From positions 1-64,000 of the forward strand of contig NZ_JAGETZ010000024.1 of assembly GCF_017571495.1 (NCBI RefSeq): DNA of 64,000 nucleotides, written 5' to 3'. A model generated the notes under the pieces. It did not search any database. It was not told the DNA's origin and saw nothing but the letters and a program-made list of their open reading frames with translations. Position numbers and translations under genes: made by a program. This DNA comes from Hymenobacter negativus (GTDB lineage: Bacteria > Bacteroidota > Bacteroidia > Cytophagales > Hymenobacteraceae). Shown in pieces: positions 7,431 through 16,250 of this stretch (positions are counted from its first letter, which is position 1; every line of letters begins with the position of its first letter).

Positions 7431-9989
7431 TTGGCTTACTCCGACAACCTCAAACGCAGCCTGCACATTGCCCAGGCCGTAGCCCACGAATACCGCCAGG
7501 CGCACTACGCAGCCCCGCACCTGCTCACCGCATTGCTGCACAACGAAATAGGCTTGGCTTCATGGCTGGTAGCCACGCTCGATAAAGACATCCACTACCT
7601 GCGTGAGTGGGCCGAAGTGCGCCTCGAAGACCAGCCCAAAGCGGCCCGCCCACCCGAAATGCCCACTCCAGCCCCTGAAGTGGAGCAAGTGCTTGAAATG
7701 GCCAACTTGGTGGCGCTCCAACTTTCTCGCGACCAAACCGACCCGCTTAGCACCCTTGCCGCGTTGTTGCGGCCGGGCCTCGCTTTTACCGCTGAGCAGC
7801 TAAAATCTTTTCCGCTGACGCAAAAAGAAATAATGGACGCGGCGCAGGCCGAAATGCCCGCCTCCGCGATTACAGAAGCAGCTGAGCCGGGCACGACAAA
7901 TGCGGCAGCTCCAACCAGCAAGGGCGGCGCCCTGGCCACTTACTGCACTGACAAAACGGCCCAGGCGCGAAATGGAAAGCTTGACCCCATTGTGGGGCGC
8001 GACCGCGAAATCCGGCTAGTGGCCGAGATTTTGGGTCGGCGCACCAAGCCCAACGTCCTGCTCATTGGCGAGCCAGGCGTGGGCAAGTCGGCGCTGGTGG
8101 AGGGTTTTGCCCAGCAGATTGCGCTGGGATTGGTGCCGGTGCATTTGCGCGAAGTCACGCTGTTTGAACTGGATTTGGGCACGCTAGTAGCGGGGGCTTC
8201 CTATAAAGGCGAGGTGGAAGACCGCATCAAAAAGGTGCTGACTGAAATCAAGCAATACACCCGCGCCATATTATTTATTGATGAAATTCATGTGCTGCTC
8301 GACCCTAAGGGCAGCGCCGGCAGCGGTATTGCGCAGCTGCTCAAGCCAGAATTGGCCCGGGGTGAGTTGACGGTAATCGGGGCTACGACCAATGACGAGT
8401 ACCGCCAGTACATTGAAAAGGACGAAGCCTTCAACCGACGTTTCGACATCGTACGGGTGGAGGAGCCCACCTTGGTGGTAGCCGAGCGCATGCTGGAACG
8501 CGTGCTGCCCATCTACGCCACCCACCACGGCCTCACGCTAGGCGAAGGTACCGTGGCCGAGGCCGTGCGCTTGGCTAAGCGCTACCTGAAGGACCGGCAG
8601 CTCCCAGACTCCGCCATTGACTTGGTAGACCGTACGATGGCGGCCATTCGAATGCTGGACGAGCAGGCCGTAGCTGGCCTCACGCAGCTGCAAACCGACT
8701 TTGAAGCCCTAACCGCCCGGCAAGAAGAGCTGGGCGAAGCCGATTACCTGCGCGAACTGCGGTGGTTCCTGTATCAGGTGCAAAACCAGGTGAGCCAACT
8801 TTGGCTGAACCAGCTAGAGAACGAGCAGCAGCCTGAAACGCTGGAAACCAGCGCCGAGCTGGAAACTTACCTGCGTGAGATTCTGGGTGCCGTGCTGGCC
8901 CTGGCCGACAACAAGAAGGAAAGCGTGGAGAAGCAGGATATTGCGGCCATTGTATCGGGCAAAACCGGCATTCCGCTGGGCAAGCTGCAAAGCAACGAGC
9001 GCGAAAAGCTGCTGCGAATGGACCAGATTCTACAGAAGCGCGTGGTAGGCCAGGATTTCGCGGTGAAGGCTATGTGCGCGGCCATTCTGGAATCACGGTC
9101 GGGGCTGACGAAGGCGGGGCAGCCGATAGGCTCCTTCTTTTTGCTGGGTCCTACAGGCACCGGCAAAACCGAGCTGGCAAAGGCGCTAGCCGATTTTCTA
9201 TTCAACGACGAGTCTTTCCTAATTCGCTTCGATATGTCGGAGTTCAAGGAGGAACACTCAGCTGCGCTGCTCTATGGGGCACCTCCCGGCTACGTGGGCT
9301 ACGAGGAAGGCGGGCTGCTGGTGAATAAAATTCGGGAGAAGCCCTACTCGGTAGTGCTTTTTGATGAGATTGAGAAAGCCCACCCGTCGGTGTTCGACAT
9401 CTTCCTGCAAATACTGGACGAGGGACGCCTGCACGACCGGCTGGGCCGCGAGGGCGACTTCTCCAACGCCGTTATTCTCTTTACCTCCAATATCGGTTCG
9501 GAGCAAATCAGCACGGCATTCCAGGCTGGCCGCGTACCAGCCGCTACGGAGCTGATGGAAACCATGAGCCGCCACTTCCGGCCCGAGTTCCTGGCGCGCC
9601 TCACCGAGATTGTGCCCTTCGCTCCTATTTCGGAGGAAAATGTGGGGCGCATTTTCGACATTCACCTCCGGCCACTGCTGGAGCAGCTGCGGCGGCAGGG
9701 CATCACGCTCACACTCAGCGAGGAGGCGCGGCAACACCTGGCGCTGTCAGGATTTACGCCACGCTACGGTGCCCGACCCATTACTGGTGTGATTCGGCAG
9801 CAGCTACGGCGGCCCATTTCGCGGCTCATCATCAGTGGAGAAGCTCGCAAGGGGACGGTGCTTACGCTAAGCAAGCCCGAGGGCAGCGAGGAAGTAGTCT
9901 GGACCACTACACAGGAGGCCGAAGCCAGCGAGCCAGATGCTGAAGCCGCCACCACACCAACCATTGCAGCCGCTGCTGATGTGGCTTAA
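7431..9989 (+). CDS. tssH: TssH (ClpV) AAA+ ATPase
   Basis: The 852-residue protein starts at TTG. A stop codon lies six bases upstream in frame and the next ATG falls inside the Clp_N domain, so TTG is forced. Domains in order: Clp_N repeats (1-145), AAA+ module 1 with Walker A GEPGVGKS near residue 213 and FIDEIH near 281, a middle region (about 410-520), AAA+ module 2 with Walker A GPTGTGKT near residue 573, and a Clp C-terminal domain. It extracts TssB/TssC from contracted sheaths for reuse. It is divergent from tssB with about 200 bases between them, a likely shared promoter region. An Ala/Glu/Thr-rich tail of about 30 residues is unusual. Confidence 0.93.
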   Translation: MAYSDNLKRSLHIAQAVAHEYRQAHYAAPHLLTALLHNEIGLASWLVATLDKDIHYLREWAEVRLEDQPKAARPPEMPTPAPEVEQVLEMANLVALQLSRDQTDPLSTLAALLRPGLAFTAEQLKSFPLTQKEIMDAAQAEMPASAITEAAEPGTTNAAAPTSKGGALATYCTDKTAQARNGKLDPIVGRDREIRLVAEILGRRTKPNVLLIGEPGVGKSALVEGFAQQIALGLVPVHLREVTLFELDLGTLVAGASYKGEVEDRIKKVLTEIKQYTRAILFIDEIHVLLDPKGSAGSGIAQLLKPELARGELTVIGATTNDEYRQYIEKDEAFNRRFDIVRVEEPTLVVAERMLERVLPIYATHHGLTLGEGTVAEAVRLAKRYLKDRQLPDSAIDLVDRTMAAIRMLDEQAVAGLTQLQTDFEALTARQEELGEADYLRELRWFLYQVQNQVSQLWLNQLENEQQPETLETSAELETYLREILGAVLALADNKKESVEKQDIAAIVSGKTGIPLGKLQSNEREKLLRMDQILQKRVVGQDFAVKAMCAAILESRSGLTKAGQPIGSFFLLGPTGTGKTELAKALADFLFNDESFLIRFDMSEFKEEHSAALLYGAPPGYVGYEEGGLLVNKIREKPYSVVLFDEIEKAHPSVFDIFLQILDEGRLHDRLGREGDFSNAVILFTSNIGSEQISTAFQAGRVPAATELMETMSRHFRPEFLARLTEIVPFAPISEENVGRIFDIHLRPLLEQLRRQGITLTLSEEARQHLALSGFTPRYGARPITGVIRQQLRRPISRLIISGEARKGTVLTLSKPEGSEEVVWTTTQEAEASEPDAEAATTPTIAAAADVA

Positions 9990-10199
9990 AGGTAATTTGC
10001 GTTAGCAACACGAGGACCTTAAAGTTTCACTTCGGCTCGCGTAGGAGCATGCTGGAGGGAGCTTTCCGCGGCTTTTACAGCTGAGGTAAGGCTTCGGGAT
10101 GCTCGTGCTGCTAATACAAACTGCTTTTTCGTTCGGCCTTGCCCAAGATATAAAAGCCTAGCTTTACCAAAACAAGGATTTCGCTTTACTAATACGCTT

Positions 10200-11597
10200 A
10201 TGGCATCGTTCTATGCGGAACTTGAAGTAGAAGGCCACACCTACCCAGTGCGCTGGTGCCAGCTCGGTTTCGAGCAGGCTACCTACGAGCGCGGCCGGGT
10301 GCAGGGCAAAGTGCGCCACCGCCTCCTCCACCTCACGCTCGACGTGCCCGACGGCGACCAGCTGCTGGCCTGGGCCAACACGCCCACTAAGGCGCTGGCT
10401 GGCCACGTCACCTTTTTCGAAACCAACCGGCTCACGGCCCGCGAAACGGTTGGTTTTGCTACGGGGTACTGCGTAGGCTACGAGGAAACCTTTGCCTCCG
10501 GTGATGGCACGGAAGGAGCCTACGTGTGCCGGCTCGTCATTTCCACCGATAAGCTGGTGCTCACCCCCGGCGGGCCAAGCCGGGCGTTGGGGCAGGCTGC
10601 CATTCGGGATTACGCTACCACGCCCGCCGATGCGCTGGTAGCGCAGGCGGCTCCCCCCCTGCCCGACAAGCTGCAGCGCTACACCGCCCGCATGAATATG
10701 ATGCAGAGCGCCCGTACCAAGCTGGCCACTGTTCCCGACGACCCTGCTCAGAATGCGCTGACGCGCTTGGAACGCAACAATGTGGCCGTAGAACGGGCCA
10801 AACTCAGCGCCCACGTGTACAAGAGCGATGAGTTTAACTTGGATGAGATGGGTAACCCAACCACGCTTTCCACCCCCGAACCAGAGGGCTGGCACATGCT
10901 GGCGGGCGACGACCTTGCCAGCCGGGGCATCTCACCAGATATGCTGCTCGACCCCAAATCCGGATTCAAGGCGGCGATATATCAGTCATCGTTTGAGCAG
11001 CCGCCGAAGCTTGTTCTTGCCTTTGCAGGCACAGAGGATAAGAAAGACATCATGGCTGACCTCCGCCAGGGCATTGGCTTGGAAGACAAGCAGTACAACC
11101 AAGCCATGCGGCTAGCCAAAACGCTGGTGAGTGGTACGGACCCGCTCGATGTTGAAACCACCGGTCACTCGCTGGGAGGTGGCCTTGCCAGCGCTGCAAC
11201 CGTTGTGACTGGCACCAAAGGCTACACGTTCAACGCGGCGGGGCTGCACATCAACACCATTAAGCGTGCGCCTTACGAGGTTTCACGGGCGACAATGCAG
11301 GAGCAGGGCTCGTTGATTGATGCCTACCGCTCAACCTCAGACCCGCTCAACAACGCGCAGAAAGCCGCCGTTGTCACGCGCGGCGTGGTCTTGCCTAAGG
11401 CATTGGGCATTCCCCGACTGGTGGCGCCGGCTAAGCAATGGGTTCACAACTGGAGCGAGTTGGTGACGGGCAACCCGCTAACAGCCGCAAAGAATATGGC
11501 CCTGCATGGCCACGGCATCAGCCCCCAAATGGTGGACCACATTGAGGCCGAAAAGGATGTTGACACCGCTGTGCTCACCAATTACATCGGGCAATGA
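10200..11597 (+). CDS. Evolved TssD: Hcp-like tube domain fused to a class 3-type lipase effector
   Basis: Residues 1-130 are a TssD domain with the subfamily features FEQATYERGR, LLAWANTP, FFETNR and YCVGYEE. A linker of about 60 residues follows. Residues 190-465 are a serine lipase: strand LVLAFAGTEDKKD, nucleophile elbow GHSLGGG with Ser324, probable acid Asp381 in STSDPLN and probable His436 or His438 in LHGHG. In T6SS such fusions carry an effector domain on the tube, and class 3-like lipases attack membrane phospholipids. Its stop overlaps the start of the ankyrin lipoprotein by 4 bases, the arrangement expected for effector and immunity. Fusion and triad are seen directly; phospholipase activity is inferred. 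Confidence 0.88.
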   Translation: MASFYAELEVEGHTYPVRWCQLGFEQATYERGRVQGKVRHRLLHLTLDVPDGDQLLAWANTPTKALAGHVTFFETNRLTARETVGFATGYCVGYEETFASGDGTEGAYVCRLVISTDKLVLTPGGPSRALGQAAIRDYATTPADALVAQAAPPLPDKLQRYTARMNMMQSARTKLATVPDDPAQNALTRLERNNVAVERAKLSAHVYKSDEFNLDEMGNPTTLSTPEPEGWHMLAGDDLASRGISPDMLLDPKSGFKAAIYQSSFEQPPKLVLAFAGTEDKKDIMADLRQGIGLEDKQYNQAMRLAKTLVSGTDPLDVETTGHSLGGGLASAATVVTGTKGYTFNAAGLHINTIKRAPYEVSRATMQEQGSLIDAYRSTSDPLNNAQKAAVVTRGVVLPKALGIPRLVAPAKQWVHNWSELVTGNPLTAAKNMALHGHGISPQMVDHIEAEKDVDTAVLTNYIGQ

Positions 11598-12589
11598 GGT
11601 GGCCGGGCTTCCCTTCTGCTCGCAGAGTGCATACGGCCCGGCAGTGGCAATACCTCTTTGTAGTATTTCTTTTCCCTTTTCATCTATTTGGCTGTATGCA
11701 AGCGGTTAACAATCCCATTTACAAGCACGCACCGGAGGAATACTTTCCGGCTTCGCCAGCCCTGGACGTAGCACGAGCCATTCGGGCCGATGATGTGCCA
11801 GCGTTGGATGCCCTGTTTGCCCAGCACCCAACCCTCGACCCTAATCTGGAAGGCCAGCAAGGCGTCACCTTTCTCTTCTGGGCTTACTCCCACCACCATG
11901 TGAAGTCGATGAAGGCGCTGGTTGCCCATAAGGCCGACCCCAACCGCCCACTGCACCTGCCCAATGGCAAAGGGGGTACCGATACCACCCACCTGCTCAA
12001 CATTGCCACCGAAGGCCCCAAGGATGAGCTGCTTGTGGCCCTGTTGGACCTGGGAGCCAACCCGAATGTGGTGGATGAGCGGAAAGTACCAGCCTTGCTC
12101 AACGCCGTGTACATCAACAACTACACCCGGATGAAAATCCTGCTCGACCACGGGGCCGACATCGATGCAACCGACAGTGCAGGCGCTACCGCAGCGGCTA
12201 CCCTAGCCAGTCTCAACAACTTTGAGATGGTACACTATCTGCTCGAACGCGGAGCCGACTGGCGTAAATCCAAAGGTGAAGTTGCCCTCTGGACCCAGGA
12301 AAATGACATTGGCAATGCACAAGCCACGCAGTGGCAAATCAAAGTAAAACACCTACTGGCGGCTAAAGGCGTCAAGTTTCCGGTACCTTCATCCGGAGCA
12401 GCGCGCTTCCACGATGCTCGTACCAAGTGGGAACAAACGCCTGAAGGCCACACCTGGCGCGTCAAGCTTGACGCTTTAGGAGCCCAACCCGACGTGGTAG
12501 GCAAAGCCTGGACGAAAGAGGAACTGGCAGCCCGCACAGCGATGCGAGCCTGGATGCAGCGCGAGGGCATTCCCATGCCGCCCCTATAG
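11594..12589 (+). CDS. Ankyrin-repeat lipoprotein, probable immunity to the TssD-lipase
   Basis: The ATG overlaps the effector stop (ATGA), giving 331 residues. The N-terminus is basic, then a hydrophobic stretch (YLFVVFLF), ending in a lipobox with Cys34 (LFGC), so the protein should be anchored in a membrane facing the periplasm. Residues 55-235 contain ankyrin-type repeats, visible as the motifs ALVAHKADPN, ALLDLGANPNVVD, ILLDHGADIDATD and YLLERGADW. Immunity proteins for T6SS lipases are often periplasmic lipoproteins, and ankyrin repeats are protein-binding. Tight coupling to the lipase makes it the prime immunity candidate. This is inferred from arrangement and location, not shown. Confidence 0.78.
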   Translation: MRWPGFPSARRVHTARQWQYLFVVFLFPFHLFGCMQAVNNPIYKHAPEEYFPASPALDVARAIRADDVPALDALFAQHPTLDPNLEGQQGVTFLFWAYSHHHVKSMKALVAHKADPNRPLHLPNGKGGTDTTHLLNIATEGPKDELLVALLDLGANPNVVDERKVPALLNAVYINNYTRMKILLDHGADIDATDSAGATAAATLASLNNFEMVHYLLERGADWRKSKGEVALWTQENDIGNAQATQWQIKVKHLLAAKGVKFPVPSSGAARFHDARTKWEQTPEGHTWRVKLDALGAQPDVVGKAWTKEELAARTAMRAWMQREGIPMPPL

Positions 12590-12610
12590 CCTATTGCGGC
12601 GTTTGAATTA

Positions 12611-12690
12611 ATGAGTTAGCTACAAGGGGTGTGTGACTGATATAACGTTGAAAGCGAATATCAATCACACACCCCTTGTAGCTAACTCAT
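12611..12690. terminator. Long hairpin between convergent genes
   Basis: An inverted repeat with 33-bp arms (12611-12643 and 12658-12690, one mismatch) and a 14-base loop lies between the end of the ankyrin gene and the end of tssF. It has no strong T tract, but its place between convergent genes suggests bidirectional termination or protection of both 3' ends. Confidence 0.7.
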
Positions 12691-12713
12691 TTCGCACAGT
12701 TGCCCCTGTTGCC

Positions 12714-14639
12714 CTACGCTATTACAGTCGATTTAAGCACGACCTCATAGGGCAGATTCATGGCTGACTGGCTAGCTAGCAGCGTCTGTAGTTCCTGGGA
12801 CGCGCGCTGCCACTCGGGTGCCGTGAGGCGGCTGGGAACCTTGGGCGTGAGCTGCACCCGAATGCAGCGAATGAAGCCCGCCGTGGGCGTGGTTCCAGTC
12901 TGAAAGCCTTTCTCAATGTCGATGGCAGCCAAGTGCGGGCCCAGTTCAGCCCAGCAAGCGGCTTTGATGTCGGCCAATGTCACGAGGCGGTTGCGGGCCA
13001 GTAGGTTGCGACGCAGGGCGTGGGTACGCTCTTCGGGTCGGGGCCGCTCACGGCCACCGCTGGTAGTAGTGAGCAGGCGCACTTCGTCGATGTAGTGGCC
13101 ATCGTGAATGCGCAGGCGGTTGCCGGCGGGCAGGCGGTTGCCACCCTCACCGTTGCTCGACCAATATTCGAGGTACACGCTGTCGTTCACGTTTTGGGGG
13201 CGCAGCAGCAGGTAGGGCACCGGCTGCTCGGCGGCCCGGCTCCGGTCGAGGCGCTCTTCGAGGCGGGCCAGGTTCTGGTCGAGCTCGCGCAGGATAGAGC
13301 CAATAAAGTCGGTGCCAGCGGCCGTGAATGCACGGCTTTCGTCGCGTAGCAGCTCTAGCAACTCGCGCAGGGCCTCCCGGCCGGTACGTGTGTCGAAGCG
13401 GCCCACACCGTGCGTGCGCAGCGTGTAAGTGTCCGTTGCACCTTCGGAAAGGTCGCTGAGCGTGGTAGCTCGATACACAACGTTGCTGAGGCTGTACACG
13501 TCGCGCACGGCCAGGAAAGGCTCGTCACTGGCCAACGGAAACAGATTGAGCGCTGGCTGCAAGCGGAACAGCACCTTGTGCAGCCGACGGTTCAGCACCG
13601 GAAAGCAGTTCAGGGCGCACAGCAGCTGGTCGAATGCTTCGGGGGGCAGGGCGTGGGCAAACCGCACCTCCAGCCACACCAGCGGCTGCGAAAGGGCTTG
13701 TAGCTCGGTTTCGGGGCTGGCAAAAGCCGTCGTCAGTTCCGTCGGGTACGGACGGCGCACGTAGCTGGCCATGGCAGTGGCAGGGGCCGAAAGCTGCACA
13801 AAGGACGGAAAATAAAGCGCCCGAATCTGCTGCTCGACGCGCTGCAGGAAGTCGTATTCGCCATCGAGCGGGCTGGTGGTGCCAGCTATCACCGAGGGTT
13901 CGGGGAGGCCTTGGGTAGCGGCAAGCTCGGCATTGCCCAGCAACCACCGCTCGCCGGGCAGGAAGGCGGCGTAGCTGGCGCGGCGCGGCTCGTTCAGCCA
14001 ATCAAAATAAAAGATTAAATCACCCAGCTCCACCCCTTCGGTGGGCAGGTCCAGGCCAATCCAGAGGCGGCGGTACTCGGCTGGCGGCGGGGCCACGGCC
14101 TGGGCTACCACACGCTTCTGGCCAGAGGGCTCTACCTGCCACACGGTCGAATCGGTGGCGAGGCAGCGTACGCTACCACTCACAAGACGAGTGACTTGCA
14201 GCGGCGAAAAAAACATTTCCTGCCCCGCTACTTTACGGCCCACAGTAGGCGGCTCAAACACGAACTGGGCATCGTCGGGAAGCTTTACTACCGCCTCGCG
14301 GGCGCGGGCCTGGGCAATGGCGTGGGCCGGATGCGGTGCATCCACTACGTCTGGGTTTAGCAGCGTGGCCAGGCGCTCAATCAGCCGATACTGGGTGTTG
14401 TGCAGTTCCTGGCCGATTTTCTCGAACTCTACCGCACAGGCTTCCAGCAGCAGGTTTACCAGCGGGTCGAAGCCGTCGAGGTCGGCCTCGGTATAGCCCC
14501 ACAGTTCGGCAGCCTGGCGCGTGAGGCGGCTCTTGATACTGGCTTTGCTGAAATCGGCAGCGGCGGGCGCCGGAAAAGAAAGAGGAGGCAGCACAGGCGA
14601 AAGAGGAAAGGTGTTTTTATGGAATGTAAAGAACGTCAT
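12714..14639 (-). CDS. tssF: TssF, baseplate subunit
   Basis: This 641-residue protein matches T6SSiii TssF. The N-terminal helix carries SRLTRQAAELWGY and DPLVNLLLEA, then EKIGQELHNTQYRLIERLA, a segment typical of baseplate wedge proteins. The middle contains the all-beta LWIGLDL and FPSFVQLS regions. The C-terminus holds LVTLADIKAACWAEL and LTAPEWQRASQELQTLLASQ. TssF with TssG and TssE forms the wedge that contacts the sheath base and the VgrG hub. It is followed on the same strand by nothing but the convergent hairpin. tssE lies about 140 bases upstream on the same strand and may be co-transcribed. Confidence 0.9.
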   Translation of the reverse strand: MTFFTFHKNTFPLSPVLPPLSFPAPAAADFSKASIKSRLTRQAAELWGYTEADLDGFDPLVNLLLEACAVEFEKIGQELHNTQYRLIERLATLLNPDVVDAPHPAHAIAQARAREAVVKLPDDAQFVFEPPTVGRKVAGQEMFFSPLQVTRLVSGSVRCLATDSTVWQVEPSGQKRVVAQAVAPPPAEYRRLWIGLDLPTEGVELGDLIFYFDWLNEPRRASYAAFLPGERWLLGNAELAATQGLPEPSVIAGTTSPLDGEYDFLQRVEQQIRALYFPSFVQLSAPATAMASYVRRPYPTELTTAFASPETELQALSQPLVWLEVRFAHALPPEAFDQLLCALNCFPVLNRRLHKVLFRLQPALNLFPLASDEPFLAVRDVYSLSNVVYRATTLSDLSEGATDTYTLRTHGVGRFDTRTGREALRELLELLRDESRAFTAAGTDFIGSILRELDQNLARLEERLDRSRAAEQPVPYLLLRPQNVNDSVYLEYWSSNGEGGNRLPAGNRLRIHDGHYIDEVRLLTTTSGGRERPRPEERTHALRRNLLARNRLVTLADIKAACWAELGPHLAAIDIEKGFQTGTTPTAGFIRCIRVQLTPKVPSRLTAPEWQRASQELQTLLASQSAMNLPYEVVLKSTVIA

Positions 14640-14781
14640 GCGGCGCGAACGACGAAACCTAGCGAGCCCCTGCGAGGAATAGCCCCTCTCCTGCAGTGAG
14701 GGGCCTGACGATTATTAGGTAAAGAGATTTTCCGATGCCCTTTTCCCAGAGGCTTCGCCATTTGCCCTGAATGGCATCTAT

Positions 14782-15207
14782 TTAATCAACCGACAGCGGT
14801 GCAACAAACAGGCTGGCCTGGAAGGCGAACGGCTCGTCGGTGCGATAGAGGGCCGCATTTACCGTTACTTCCAGCCGCTTACGAATGCGCTGGTTCACAT
14901 TTTTCAGTTCAAAGTCGGAGACGGCAACATCAACCCGGGCACGAGCGAGGCGTGGCTCATAGTCGCGGATGGCTTCCTCGACGGAATGCTGCACGTTGTC
15001 TTTCCAGCGCATGGTAGTCATGGCTTCAAAATCCTGCTCCCACACTTGGCAGCCAAAATCTGGCTCGAAGCGCGACTCGCCGAAATAAGTGGTTAGTATC
15101 AGGTACAGGTGCTGCGCAATGGACTCCTGTACTGAGCAGCGTGGCAGCTGCCGGCGCTCCAAAATCCCTTCTAAATCGAGCGGCAGCTGGTAGTAAGAAG
15201 CACTCAT
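14782..15207 (-). CDS. tssE: TssE, gp25-like baseplate subunit
   Basis: This 141-residue protein has the GPW/gp25 pattern: SVQESIAQHLYLILTT, FGESRFEPDFGCQVWEQDF, an EEAIRDYEPRLARARVDV segment and a basic RIRKRLEVTVNAAL strand. It carries the EPRL motif characteristic of gp25-like wedge proteins. It joins TssF and TssG in the baseplate wedge and seeds sheath assembly. It is encoded on the minus strand ahead of tssF, and divergent from the tssD2 gene across about 220 bases. Confidence 0.92.
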   Translation of the reverse strand: MSASYYQLPLDLEGILERRQLPRCSVQESIAQHLYLILTTYFGESRFEPDFGCQVWEQDFEAMTTMRWKDNVQHSVEEAIRDYEPRLARARVDVAVSDFELKNVNQRIRKRLEVTVNAALYRTDEPFAFQASLFVAPLSVD

Positions 15208-15431
15208 GCGAGGAAAAATTTAAGAAGAAAATAAGCCGGCCACACGCCGGCTCTCAGCGCGAAAGTCGGGCTTTTTTCGGGTTTTGCCTACGCTTAGCGG
15301 TCGGGTTTCGTTGCAGGGCACGGAGGCTTGCTCACTGCTGGGTTCGGCCATTTATTTTTTAGCGTCGTACTTTTAAACGTGCCACGGCCCGTTGTGGGTA
15401 GTGGTTTCCATCACCTTTCCACCCTGCTACT

Positions 15432-15827
15432 ATGTCGTTTAGCGCTGCGCTCATTATTGATGGTAAAAGCTACACCGTCCGCCATTTCAACTGGGGCGTG
15501 CAGCAAAACACCGATGTGGTAGGTCGCCCCGATGCCCGAGTACAAGGCGGCCGGTTAGAGGTTGAGCTCGATTCGGAGCCCGACGAAACCATCCACCACT
15601 GGGCACTTGATGACACCAAAAAGATGAGCGGTGAGTTGGTGGTATTTGCCGCCGACAACCGCTACTCCCGCCGCAAAACCATCACCTTCGAGGATGCCTA
15701 CTGCGTGGGGCTTAACAAGTTATTTGATGGCTCGGCCTCTGACCAGGGCATGACCATGACGCTCACACTCTCGGCTAATAAGATGAGCAGCGGCGAAGTG
15801 ACCCTCGACAATAAGTGGCCCGCCTAA
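15432..15827 (+). CDS. TssD paralogue 2 (tube protein)
   Basis: At 131 residues it is a plain TssD without fusion: MSFSAALIIDG start, YTVRHFNWGVQQNTD, FEDAYCVGLNK and a C-terminal LTLSANKMSSGEV. It keeps the family fold pattern but differs considerably from the main copy at 4776. The next gene, another TssD, begins 18 bases after its stop, so the two form an operon. Extra TssD copies beside effector genes often bind particular cargo. A role as effector-specific tube subunit is inferred. Confidence 0.9.
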   Translation: MSFSAALIIDGKSYTVRHFNWGVQQNTDVVGRPDARVQGGRLEVELDSEPDETIHHWALDDTKKMSGELVVFAADNRYSRRKTITFEDAYCVGLNKLFDGSASDQGMTMTLTLSANKMSSGEVTLDNKWPA

Positions 15828-15845
15828 TGCTTATTCGCCCTCCGC

Positions 15846-16250
15846 ATGTCCTCCTTCCGCTGCATCCTCTCCCTCGCCGACCAGGATTTTCCTGTCGTAC
15901 TGTGTACATACGAGTTCGAGCAAGCCACCACGGAGCGCGGCCGGACTACGGCCAAAGTGCGTAGTGGCCTCATCACGCTGCACTTAGATGTGCCCAACAG
16001 TGACGAGCTGTTTGCTTGGGCCAATGACCCGCAGAAAAAGCGCAGTGGGTCCGTCATATTCTTCGAAACCAACCGTCCCATCGTGCGCGAGAAGCTAGCG
16101 TTTGAAGACGCTTTTTGCGTGTCGTACGACGAAGTATTTCAGTCCGGAGCCGAGCCAGTGGGCGCCTATCGGTGCATTCTGCAAATCTCGGCTACCAAGC
16201 TGATGCTGAATGCCGCCGAAAAAGACAGCGCCTGGGCCCAGTCGCGCTAG
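15846..16250 (+). CDS. TssD paralogue 3, same subfamily as the tube domain of the TssD-lipase
   Basis: This 134-residue protein shares a set of features with the N-terminus of the TssD-lipase that the other two TssD proteins lack: FEQATTERGR, LHLDVPNSDELFAWAND, VIFFETNRPIVREK and GAYRCILQIS. It therefore belongs to a distinct branch. It lies next to the muramidase/DUF3298 pair, and its 3' end overlaps the 3' end of the DUF3298 gene by 4 bases on the opposite strand. A role as carrier for the unfused muramidase is a reasonable hypothesis. Confidence 0.88.
   Translation: MSSFRCILSLADQDFPVVLCTYEFEQATTERGRTTAKVRSGLITLHLDVPNSDELFAWANDPQKKRSGSVIFFETNRPIVREKLAFEDAFCVSYDEVFQSGAEPVGAYRCILQISATKLMLNAAEKDSAWAQSR

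Noticed and set aside
10164..10895. 243-codon minus-strand ORF opposite the TssD-lipase
   Set aside because: It lies over an obvious TssD domain and has no family pattern.
15361..15380. Possible Bacteroidota promoter (TAxxTTTG-like box) before tssD2
   Set aside because: Only 7 of 8 positions match and no TTTG box was found at proper spacing, so it is not listed as a feature.
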